Shown here: piece after piece, positions 41,590 to 48,347 of the stretch | Position numbering within the stretch: position 1 is the stretch's first letter | How the letters are laid out: each line of letters opens with the position of its first letter | NCBI GenBank assembly: GCA_030146615.1 | Contig: JASLBL010000669.1 | Location: forward strand, 1 to 48,347 | Origin: Actinomycetes bacterium | GTDB taxonomy: Bacteria; Actinomycetota; CALGFH01 | DNA length: 48,347 bases | Reading direction: 5' to 3' | Made by a program: the position numbers and the translations under genes | The notes under the pieces: model-generated | Databases searched by the model: none | Told to the model about the DNA's origin: nothing | The model's input: the letters and a program-made list of their open reading frames with translations, nothing else

Positions 41590-42996
41590 ATGACGCTGCA
41601 AGGGCGCATGCTCGGCGGACGCTATGCGCTCGGTGCCATGCTCGGAGCCGGGGGGATGGGCCAGGTGTATCGGGCCCGCGACCGAGTCTTGCAGCGCACG
41701 GTGGCCGTGAAGGTGCTCGGTCACCACCCCTACGATCAGGATCCGGCCATGGTGGCCCGGTTCGTCCACGAAGCGCGGGTCGCCGCCGGCCTGAGCCATC
41801 CCAACATCGTGAGCATCTTCGATACCGGCTCCGACGATACCGGCTCCGAAGGGGGCCTGCACTATCTGGTCATGGAGTACGTGGAGGGCGAGAGCCTGGC
41901 CGAGCTGCTGCGCCGGGAGGGCGTGCTTGCACCTCCCAGGGCCGCCGAGATCGGCCGGGCCGTCTGCCAGGCCTTGGCCGCGGGGCACGCCCGAGGGCTC
42001 GTTCATCGGGACATCACGCCGGGCAACGTGCTGGTCAGCAACGCTGGGATCGTGAAAGTGACCGACTTCGGGATCGCCAAGCTGCTGGCCGGACCGGCCC
42101 TGACGGCCAGCGGGATGCTGCTGGGTACGGCCACCTACCTGTCACCCGAGCAGGCCCAGGGCCAGCCGGTGGACCCACGCTCAGACCTGTACGGGTTGGG
42201 CTGTGTGCTGTATGAGCTGTTGACCGGGGCGCCGCCGTTCGCCGGCGACAACCCGGTCGCGGTGGCTGCCCAGCACGTGACCCAGCAGCCCATTCCACCC
42301 TCCCAGCGGAACCCGGCCGTGGGCCCGGGCCTGGAGATGGTGGTCCTCACCGCTCTGGCCAAGCGGCCCGCCGACCGCTACCAGAGCGCCACCACCATGG
42401 CCCAGGACCTGGAACGAGTGGCGGGCCACCATACCGCCGCAGCCGTGCCCCCGGCTGCCGGTACTGCCGACCCGACCGTGACGGTTCCCACCGCTGTCCC
42501 TCCCCGGCCTCCGACGTTAGCGATGCCGCCGCTGGATGTCGCACGCCGGCTCGGTCGGATCCGTTGGGTGCTGGCGGGAGGGCTGGGGGTCGTGGCAGTG
42601 CTCGTGGTGGCGCTTTGGCTGCGCGGCGACAATCCTCCCACCGGCCCACGATCTACCGGACCGGCCGCGTTGACGGCTGCGCCGACCACCGCGCCGGCGC
42701 CCTCCCCAGGGCCCCAGGTTGGACTGACCCTGGCCCTGGCCACCCTGACCGAGGCGCTCACCAGCGGCCAGCAGCAGGGCCTCGTCGACCCGGCCGCCCA
42801 AGACCTACTCAAGCAGGCCCAGGAGGCGACGCGGGCTGTCAAGAAGGGCAAGGCCGATGAGCAGCAGAAGAAGTTGCAGGACCTGGAGCGAAAGACCGAC
42901 GAGCTGATCGAGAAGGGCAAAATCAGGGGCCCTGCCGCCGGTAAGGTGCGCCAGGCAATCGCCCAGCTCAGTAGTGCCGCACAGCGCTCGGAGTAG
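41590..42996 (+). CDS. Transmembrane Ser/Thr protein kinase (Pkn type)
   Basis: A 468-residue kinase. Gly loop GAGGMGQVY (19-27), Lys41, Glu61, HRD (139-141) in the form HRDITPGN (Thr replaces the usual Lys), DFG (159-161) and SPEQ are all there. A Pro-rich juxtamembrane linker leads to one membrane helix (326-344). The outer part is Pro/Thr-rich, then a highly charged helical domain of about 70 residues (AQDLLKQAQEATRAVKKGKADEQQ...). There are no PASTA repeats, so its ligand is not predicted to be peptidoglycan. Starts at 41548 or 41590 are both possible. Confidence 0.9.
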   Translation: MTLQGRMLGGRYALGAMLGAGGMGQVYRARDRVLQRTVAVKVLGHHPYDQDPAMVARFVHEARVAAGLSHPNIVSIFDTGSDDTGSEGGLHYLVMEYVEGESLAELLRREGVLAPPRAAEIGRAVCQALAAGHARGLVHRDITPGNVLVSNAGIVKVTDFGIAKLLAGPALTASGMLLGTATYLSPEQAQGQPVDPRSDLYGLGCVLYELLTGAPPFAGDNPVAVAAQHVTQQPIPPSQRNPAVGPGLEMVVLTALAKRPADRYQSATTMAQDLERVAGHHTAAAVPPAAGTADPTVTVPTAVPPRPPTLAMPPLDVARRLGRIRWVLAGGLGVVAVLVVALWLRGDNPPTGPRSTGPAALTAAPTTAPAPSPGPQVGLTLALATLTEALTSGQQQGLVDPAAQDLLKQAQEATRAVKKGKADEQQKKLQDLERKTDELIEKGKIRGPAAGKVRQAIAQLSSAAQRSE

Positions 42997-43050
42997 CACT
43001 CCCAGGATCCACGGCTCCCGCGACCACCACGCTCCGACCTGCCTCAGCGA

Positions 43051-43113
43051 ATGGCGATCGAACAGGCCAAGGGGATGCTGATGGAGCGCGTGCAGGAATT
43101 CACGCGAATCCGG
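43051..43113 (+). pseudogene. ANTAR-domain fragment
   Basis: ATG 43051 opens MAIEQAKGMLMERVQEF, resembling the first helix of an ANTAR RNA-binding domain. The rest of the domain is missing. Short, so a chance match is possible. An intact GAF-ANTAR gene lies at 44701-45414. Confidence 0.35.
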
Positions 43114-43167
43114 CGACCATCCGTGGCGACTGAGGACAACGGAGCGACGCGGCCCCGCTGCCCATGC

Positions 43168-43797
43168 TCATCGCCCGGACCGCCCGCCCAGCACGCCCCG
43201 ACCGCCAGGCCGGGCACTCCGCCGCCGCAGCCGCCTCGCCGCCTCCACGACCAGGGCGGCCAGCAGCGCCAGGCCGCCACCGAACAGGAAGGCGTACAGC
43301 GGGCGCCGCTCGAACGTCTCGCCGCCCAGATAGCCCAGCCCGGCCGCATACGCCGCCCACAAGGTCGCACCAACCGCGTCGGCAGCGGCAAACCTGGGCC
43401 AGGGCAACCGCACCATTCCGGCGGTGAAGGTGGTCGCCGTCCTCCCCCCAGGGATAAATCGGGCCCCCACGATGATGGTGGCGCCATGCCGGTCCAGGGC
43501 CTCACCGGCCCAGGTGAGCCGACCTTTGGCCTTGGAGCTCCGGAACAGCCTCCCGGCGGCCGCGGCGCCGGCGGTGCGACCAAGCACATAGGAGCCGGTG
43601 TCGCCGAGGAAGCCGCCGGCCGCGGCGGCGAGGGCAATCAGCCAGATCGACAACTCGCCCCTGGCGGCGAGGATCGACGCGGCGATCACCACGGCCTCGC
43701 TGGGCACGATCGGTAGCACGGCGTCGAGCGCACAGGCGCCAAGGACCGCGAGATAGGTCAGCGGTGACGCCTGCACTTGGGTCAGCCAGTCGAACAC
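43168..43797 (-). CDS. DedA-family membrane protein
   Basis: A 209-residue DedA/VTT protein. It has four to five hydrophobic segments, with the family landmarks LDAVLPIVPSEAVVIAASILA, GFLGDTGSYVLGR and GARFIPGGRTATTFTAGMVRL. DedA proteins are linked to lipid-carrier flipping and membrane-potential homeostasis. The GTG start at 43797 lies downstream of a GGAAG-like SD. The last 20 residues are a basic, Gly/Arg-rich tail. Confidence 0.9.
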   Translation of the reverse strand: MFDWLTQVQASPLTYLAVLGACALDAVLPIVPSEAVVIAASILAARGELSIWLIALAAAAGGFLGDTGSYVLGRTAGAAAAGRLFRSSKAKGRLTWAGEALDRHGATIIVGARFIPGGRTATTFTAGMVRLPWPRFAAADAVGATLWAAYAAGLGYLGGETFERRPLYAFLFGGGLALLAALVVEAARRLRRRSARPGGRGVLGGRSGR

Positions 43798-43938
43798 GCC
43801 CAGCTTCCAGAAGTACTTGGTCCTCGGAGGTCACTCCCGGCAGGCAAACGTGTGAGGGAGCGCGGTCTCCACATGCCCCCTCACCCGCCCCCGCGCTACA
43901 CCACATCATCGCAGGCCAAGGACCCTGGCGACCCCGAG

Positions 43939-44009
43939 GCCGTATGATACGGCACGTGGCGACACGAGGCATGGTTTCTGGCAGATTGCTGGCTAGCTCA
44001 ATGCTAGCC
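43939..44009. promoter_or_regulatory. Two palindromes upstream of the TetR relic
   Basis: GCCGTAT-G-ATACGGC (43939-43953) and GGCTAGC-TCAAT-GCTAGCC (43991-44009) are both perfect palindromes. They lie 55-125 bases before the C-terminal TetR fragment and are the right size for TetR operators, possibly left from the lost regulator. The rest of 43798-44063 shows nothing. Confidence 0.4.
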
Positions 44010-44063
44010 GTGTGCTGACTCGGTCGATGCCGATGTACTGACCGCCTCGGGGAGACGCTTTCG

Positions 44064-44246
44064 ATGTTCCGGTTCTTCCGCTCGCTGCCTCCAGAACGCT
44101 TCCCGGCCCTGGTCGCCGTCGGCGAACATGTGTGGCTCGACAACTGTTACGAGCGAGACGCCACCGGCGTTGATGTGCTGATTGCCGGGCTTGAGCAGGT
44201 GCGGGTTTCCCGACGGCAGAGGAGATACGAGCATGACGGCGTTTGA
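44064..44246 (+). pseudogene. TetR/AcrR regulator, C-terminal relic
   Basis: From ATG 44064 the frame reads FRFFRSLPPERFPALVAVGEHVWLDN, then DVLIAGLEQVR, matching the last two helices of TetR-family ligand domains. No DNA-binding domain is present. The end overlaps the start of the following small gene. Confidence 0.6.
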
Positions 44247-44466
44247 CGAGCTGACCTGGCAGGAGGCGATGCGGCAAGGTCATGCGGCGCTGATCGAGTC
44301 CGAGCGCCTGTATGAGGACATCAACGCAGCGGAGGGGCGCTCCAACCTCGATATCGAGAAGCACCTGCGACGAGCAGAGGTGAAGGCCGCCCAGGCCCAG
44401 GTCTGGCTGGCGCTGGCCAGTGAGCTGGGGAGCCAGGGCGAGCGGTACGGTCACCCAGGGACCTGA
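44233..44466 (+). CDS. Hypothetical helical protein (77 aa)
   Basis: No family recognised. A 77-residue, acidic, mostly helical protein (WQEAMRQGHAALIESERLYEDI, then EKHLRRAEVKAAQAQVWLALAS) that could form a helical hairpin. SD GGAG lies eight bases before ATG 44233. No signal or membrane segment. 44467-44700 holds nothing I can identify. Confidence 0.65.
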   Translation: MTAFDELTWQEAMRQGHAALIESERLYEDINAAEGRSNLDIEKHLRRAEVKAAQAQVWLALASELGSQGERYGHPGT

Positions 44467-44700
44467 AGGTGGTGCTCAATGCCGGCATGGTCACCGGTCC
44501 TGAACTCATCCGCAGTTGACCAGCATCTATTCGCCGTCCCGCCGGCCGTCGCGACCAGGCGCGCCGGGTAGGTGGGCATCAATAGCCATCGCCCGTCGGG
44601 ACGGCGCTGACATACGGGCTGGTAGCGGGCAGCGGCCGCACCCGCTGCCGTGGCCTGGCAGAGGTTCACGTTGTACTTCGCAAACCCGCAGTGGGCTGCT

Positions 44701-45414
44701 TCACCTTCGCGGGCGGGAGAGCCGCTGGCCGCCGAGGACCTCGTTGACCACATCCATCAGCGGCCGCCGTGAGGACCGAGCCGCACTCCGCAGCCGCTCG
44801 AACGCGGCCGCGTCGTCGATCCCCTCCTGCACCATCACCATCCCCTTGGCCCGCTCGATACGATTACGGTGCGCAAACGCGACCTGCAACTGGTCGGCCA
44901 GCCGCCCCCTGACCTGGGCGGCAGCGGCCTGGCAGAGCAGCGTCGCCGCCAACGCCGCATACACCTGGGCCGCGCTGATCTCCCCCTGATCCCAGTCCCT
45001 GGGCTCGGCCGAGTACAGATCCAGGGTGCCGATCGGGCCGCCCTCCAGCTGCACCGGCACGCTGAGGCCGGCCCGCATCTCCTGGCCGGTCACCACATCG
45101 GTGATCTTGCCCCAATGCGGCTCCTGGGCCGCATCCCGCATGGCCATCGGGGCATGCTCGGCGAAGGCGTTGATGCACGGGCCCTCCCCTAGCCGCTCCT
45201 CGCCCTCCTCGATGATCTGGGTCTGCTGGTCGGAGGCGGTCGCCCAGCGCAGCTCACCGCGCTCGTCGGCCAACATCAGCCCGGCCCCGTCCACCCTCAG
45301 CAGCGTCTTGGCCGCGCTGGTGATCTGCTGCATCGCCCGCCCGAGGTCTTGTTCAGGGTCAAGGACGGCCAGCGAACTGACGTTTCGGGCCAGGGCAGCA
45401 GGATCGATCGGCAT
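44701..45414 (-). CDS. GAF-ANTAR transcription antitermination regulator
   Basis: A 237-residue protein. Residues 20-165 form a GAF sensor domain (AAKTLLRVDGAGLMLADERGEL, GEGPCINAF, RAGLSVPVQLEGGPIGTLDLY), and residues 170-230 an ANTAR RNA-binding domain (VAFAHRNRIERAKGMVMVQ, then AAFERLRSAARSSRRPLMDV). Such proteins bind paired hexaloop RNA hairpins and prevent termination. Start ATG 45414 has GAAGGAG six bases upstream. Its signal and targets are unknown. Confidence 0.92.
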   Translation of the reverse strand: MPIDPAALARNVSSLAVLDPEQDLGRAMQQITSAAKTLLRVDGAGLMLADERGELRWATASDQQTQIIEEGEERLGEGPCINAFAEHAPMAMRDAAQEPHWGKITDVVTGQEMRAGLSVPVQLEGGPIGTLDLYSAEPRDWDQGEISAAQVYAALAATLLCQAAAAQVRGRLADQLQVAFAHRNRIERAKGMVMVQEGIDDAAAFERLRSAARSSRRPLMDVVNEVLGGQRLSRPRR

Positions 45415-45920
45415 GCCGATCTCCTTCACCGATCAGGGGAGGCGCGGCGCGCGTCTGGCCCAGAAGGTGTGTATTCGTGCACGCAGGGCAGGACGCTGGC
45501 AGTTTACGGCATTTGCGCATCCACTCAACCCCCCATGCATGGCGTTGTCCCAATGCCCGGTTGTAGCCAGGTGACAAGGGATAGACCCAGAGTGGCTGTC
45601 TCGGGTGGCTGGCCTCCACGACGGGCCGGTACCAGCCCGTTCGGGGAGGGCAGGCCTAAACCTCGCTTGCCAGCGTTAGCCGCCCGAGGCAGCTTCACCT
45701 GGTCACGGCTGCCCGAGCATGCTGAGGATCGTCTAGCGGCCCACCTCGACCCCGGCGTCAGTGGTCGCCGATCCTCACCGAGCAACTAGAGCCCAACCCC
45801 TAGCCGCGCCGGTGTGTCAGATCTCTACCGAGGCGCTCTCACCGTCTTGCCCGCGGCGCCATGGGATGTCTCTCTGGGCGCTCCGGCTGCTACCTGGCAG
45901 CTGGTTCGCGGGATTCAGGT
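45415..45920. other. Intergenic region, no gene seen
   Basis: About 500 bases without a convincing frame, SD or hairpin on either strand. It includes the promoter for the GAF-ANTAR gene. Confidence 0.4.
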
Positions 45921-46073
45921 CTAACCGGAGGGAGAGTCACCGCCCATCGGGTCCTCCTTGGCCTTCTCCCACTCCTGATCGACCTCCGGGTCCTGCCCCG
46001 GGAACGCGTCAGGGATCGGGTCGGCTTCCTGCAACTCTTCATGCATCCCGAGCTTGTCGTCCGGTTTGGTCAT
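45921..46073 (-). CDS. Small acidic protein (50 aa)
   Basis: ATG 46073 has GGGAGGGAC directly upstream. The 50 residues (KLGMHEELQEADPIPDAFPGQDPEVDQEWEKAKEDP and flanks) are strongly acidic and Pro-rich, probably disordered. The SD quality and codon bias support a real gene. Function unknown. 46074-46354 shows no gene. Confidence 0.6.
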   Translation of the reverse strand: MTKPDDKLGMHEELQEADPIPDAFPGQDPEVDQEWEKAKEDPMGGDSPSG

Positions 46074-46354
46074 GTCCCTCCCGACAGGCGACCACAAGGA
46101 TGGGCATGCAGTCCCCGCGCTGGAGACGATCTGCAATGCACGGCCGGGTGACCCGGTAGCGATCCGCTCAAACAGCCTGACCGACCGCTCACGCAAGACG
46201 GTGATGACGCGGCGGTGATCTGACCGTCCGCCCGAGGTTCACCGGCCCAGGACTGCCCGGCGCCCCTGCTCGGGTGGGCGACAGGGACGCTGATGAATTG
46301 AGCGGCTTCGGCCGGAGGGCGACGCCGCCCGGGCCGTGAGGCCAATCGGCTGGC

Positions 46355-47566
46355 TCAGGCCGCGGCCGGGGATCCAGCGATCGCCGCGCGCAGGGCTTCG
46401 CGGGTCTGGGCGATCCGCTGGCGCTGGCTGATCAGGTCGGGGGCATCCTCGTCGGTGAGCCGGGTCCGTAGCATGGCCAGGCTGAGCTGCTGGCGGTGCA
46501 GACGCCTGAGCAGGAGGGCGGCCCGCCGACCAGAGCGGCGGCGCAGCGCCCGCCTGGCCCGCCACCGCCGGCCGGGTCGTTCCAGGACCTCCAGCTCCTC
46601 GGGCAACAGTGCCGGCCCGCCCAGCTCGCCAGCGGCGGCCGCCTGAAGCCAGCGGCGTTCCTGCCGGCGGGCCAGGGTGACCAGCAGGACCACCAAGACG
46701 AGGAAGGGCACACCCTTGACGGCGGCGGCCAGCGGGATGGCGACCAGCTGCTCGACCGGGGTGGCCTCCCCGGTCGGGAGCAGGTTGAGCAGCGGCGAGT
46801 TCCACAGGAAGTGAGCCAACACGGCCAACAGGCATAGCCCACCGGCGACCAGCAGACGCCTGGCCAGGCGCTGGTCGGTCCGAGTGACGAACCAGGCAAT
46901 CCCCATCCCGGTCAGACCGGTGTAGAGCACGTGGCCGTACAGCCCGCTGGCCAGGACGCGGACGAAGAAGCCGGCGACGACACCGGCCGGCTGGCCGCCG
47001 AACTGCCCGACGAAGTAGAAGACGTTCTCGACCACGGCGAACCCCAGCCCCACCATCGCCCCGTAGACAAACCCGTCCACGACGCCATTGATCTCCGACC
47101 GGGCGATCAGGTAGATGAGCACCACCCCAAGGGCCTTGAGGGTCTCCTCGACCAACGGCGCAGTCAGGGCGGCCGTCCAGCGAGCGGCGACGTCCGGCCC
47201 GAGGAGCCGGGCGACCACCGCCCCCCAGTCATGGTTGGCCAGGCCGGCCAGCGAGGTGGCCGCCACCGCCCCCCACAGCAACGCCCCGAAAACCAGCGAC
47301 AGCGGCTCCCGCTCGTAGGCATCCAGCAGATACACCACCACGAACACCGGCACCAGATAGAGCAGGAGCAGCAGCCACGACAAGGCCCACCCCGACGGGG
47401 ACATCGCCCGCAGGGACTCCTGCTGGCCCACCGCCTGCAGACCGGTCCCCACCAACAGCAGCGCATAGACCCAGAAGGCCGGCTCGCGCAGCTGAAACAG
47501 CGATGTCTGACAGGCCCAGCGGGGCAGGCGGCCTCGTCCCTGAGCCGGGACCGGCTCGGCCGCCAT
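46355..47566 (-). CDS. PrsW-family intramembrane metalloprotease
   Basis: A 403-residue polytopic protein with about eight membrane helices up to residue 290. PrsW motifs are present: YLLDAYEREP (80-88), the metal-site EE in APLVEETLKAL (140-141), GLGFAVVENVFY (Glu180), a conserved His212 (LYGHVLYTG) and AHFLWNSP (His252). In Bacillus, PrsW cleaves an anti-sigma factor. The last 110 residues are a basic helical cytoplasmic tail. Start ATG 47566 is one base after the stop of the upstream gene, with SD GGAGG. Confidence 0.92.
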   Translation of the reverse strand: MAAEPVPAQGRGRLPRWACQTSLFQLREPAFWVYALLLVGTGLQAVGQQESLRAMSPSGWALSWLLLLLYLVPVFVVVYLLDAYEREPLSLVFGALLWGAVAATSLAGLANHDWGAVVARLLGPDVAARWTAALTAPLVEETLKALGVVLIYLIARSEINGVVDGFVYGAMVGLGFAVVENVFYFVGQFGGQPAGVVAGFFVRVLASGLYGHVLYTGLTGMGIAWFVTRTDQRLARRLLVAGGLCLLAVLAHFLWNSPLLNLLPTGEATPVEQLVAIPLAAAVKGVPFLVLVVLLVTLARRQERRWLQAAAAGELGGPALLPEELEVLERPGRRWRARRALRRRSGRRAALLLRRLHRQQLSLAMLRTRLTDEDAPDLISQRQRIAQTREALRAAIAGSPAAA

Positions 47567-47567
47567 C

Positions 47568-48125
47568 TCAGCCCACCTCCGCGGTCTGGATCATCGTCTG
47601 GACATCGGCCCGCTCGTACTCGTACACCTCAGGCTGGGCCCAGGCGTCGAACACCACCCCGTCACGCTGACCGACCACGACGGTGACCTCACCCTGCAGC
47701 GGCATATCCCGTCCCTGGCCGTTGAAGGTCCCCTGGTACGCGAAGCTCACCCCGACCAAGCCGGAGGGCAACCGGACGGTCCGCAGGCCACGCGAAAGCG
47801 TCAGCCCCTGCGCGTTCGGGCGAAGCACCTGGCGGGCGTACTCGCCGGCAAGGGTCGCCGGGTCGGCGTCGCCGGTAGGCAGCACCGACAGGCTGCCACT
47901 GCCCCTGGTGAGCAGCACTCCGGTTCCCTCACGAACGACCCGCCAGCCCGAAAGGGGCCGGACGCTGATACCCTGCGCGACCTGCACCGGTGGGCCGGGG
48001 ACGGTCAGCGCCGACGCGGCCACCCGGCCGCCCAGCACCACGACAGCCAAGCACAGCACTACGCTGGCGAGCGGGCGCCAGCGGCGCGGTCGCGATCCCG
48101 CCGGCGACGATTGCTGCTCCTGCAT
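47568..48125 (-). CDS. Membrane-anchored or secreted protein of unknown function
   Basis: A 185-residue protein. A basic N-terminus is followed by a hydrophobic segment (about residues 19-40, LASVVLCLAVVVLGGRVAASA), either signal anchor or signal peptide. The rest is a single outer domain of beta strands and helix (ISVRPLSGWRVVREGTGVLLTRG, ATLAGEYARQVLRPNAQGL, PLQGEVTVVVG), resembling PsbP/LpqN-like folds, without firm assignment. Co-transcribed with and directly before the PrsW gene, so it may be its partner or substrate. Confidence 0.72.
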   Translation of the reverse strand: MQEQQSSPAGSRPRRWRPLASVVLCLAVVVLGGRVAASALTVPGPPVQVAQGISVRPLSGWRVVREGTGVLLTRGSGSLSVLPTGDADPATLAGEYARQVLRPNAQGLTLSRGLRTVRLPSGLVGVSFAYQGTFNGQGRDMPLQGEVTVVVGQRDGVVFDAWAQPEVYEYERADVQTMIQTAEVG

Positions 48126-48224
48126 CCGCCGTGGTTACCACCCCAACCGCCAGCCACACAGGCCACCTGAACAGACTGGGCGGCACTCCACGGAACACGG
48201 GCCAGCGCTGCGCCTGGGGTGGTT

Positions 48225-48347
48225 TCAGCCGTTGACCACGTTGCCGCCGTTGGGGTGCAGGACCTGCCCGGCCAGGTAGGAAGCGTCGTCGCTGGCCAAG
48301 AACAGATAACAGGGCGCGACCTCCTCGGGCTGGCCGGGCCGGCCCAT
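48225..48347 (-). CDS. Short-chain dehydrogenase/reductase, C-terminal part
   Basis: The frame runs to the window end. The visible 40 residues (GRPGQPEEVAPCYLFLASDDASYLAGQVLHPNGG and the end) are the characteristic C-terminus of classical SDR enzymes. The catalytic Ser-Tyr-Lys part is outside the window, so the substrate cannot be told. Confidence 0.88.
   Translation of the reverse strand: MGRPGQPEEVAPCYLFLASDDASYLAGQVLHPNGGNVVNG

Noticed and set aside
45761..46159. Plus-strand protein gene
   Set aside because: No SD, Arg/Pro/Ser-rich composition, and it overlaps a small gene on the other strand with a good SD.
1..48347. Insertion sequences, integrases or phage genes explaining the relics
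   Set aside because: No transposase, integrase or terminal inverted repeats with target duplications were seen; the relics look like deletions rather than insertions.

Overview
The window is very GC-rich, with strong GC bias at third codon positions, frequent GTG starts and good Shine-Dalgarno (SD) sites. An actinobacterium (Actinomycetota), probably from soil, is suggested by the side-by-side DUF574-type SAM methyltransferase and Scr1/DUF5753 helix-turn-helix regulator, an ANTAR/GAF regulator, a STAS antagonist, an eukaryote-type Ser/Thr kinase and a sortase-type surface protein. The exact lineage cannot be read from the sequence.

Region 1 (1-16.6 kb) is a patchwork of housekeeping and accessory genes: the end of a subtilisin-like protease, DUF1801 and VOC proteins, a DEAD-box helicase, a small stress cluster (cold-shock protein, STAS protein, two small proteins), the methyltransferase/Scr1 pair, an AlkZ-like glycosylase, small membrane proteins, an orphan TrkA-C type antiporter regulatory subunit, a solitary SdhA/FrdA-like flavoprotein, a RibD/DHFR-fold reductase and a fructosamine-kinase-like protein. 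Between them lie relics of a YciI protein, a methyltransferase and a SigJ-like sigma factor.

Region 2 (17.0-25.5 kb) is an arsenic island. It holds arsR-arsM (4-base overlap), an ArsO-like flavoprotein, and one reading frame that joins an ArsR repressor, a three-helix domain and a complete ArsC arsenate reductase with its own internal SD and ATG. Similar 16-bp dyads precede the three transcription units. No ArsB/Acr3 efflux gene is visible. The island is littered with broken genes (collapsed nhaA, oxidoreductase tail, ArsC-like stub, frameshifted membrane protein). A TetR/SRPBCC divergent pair shares a triple palindromic operator.

Region 3 (25.7-38.3 kb) is a carbohydrate locus made of two convergent operons. 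The plus-strand operon encodes a complete YtfQRT-YjfF-type sugar importer and an IclR regulator. The minus-strand operon encodes an enolase-superfamily acid-sugar dehydratase, two zinc alcohol dehydrogenases, an AldA-like lactaldehyde dehydrogenase and a GMC oxidoreductase fused to a gluconate-2-dehydrogenase subunit-3 domain. Consecutive genes mostly overlap by 4 bases, and the two operons share one CTAG that supplies both stop codons. A PfkB sugar-kinase tail lies upstream of the dehydratase. I read this as an oxidative, non-phosphorylating sugar or deoxysugar pathway whose substrate is unknown.

Region 4 (38.3-48.3 kb) carries cell-envelope and signalling genes: a LapA-like membrane protein, a Thr-rich LPFTG surface protein preceded by a switch-like RNA structure, a family 2 glycosyltransferase, a transmembrane Ser/Thr kinase, a DedA protein, a GAF-ANTAR regulator, a PrsW protease and the end of a short-chain dehydrogenase.

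A recurring feature is gene damage. Five genes are broken by what looks like one missing base each, which could be real decay or long-read assembly error. Others have lost internal segments and are real relics.
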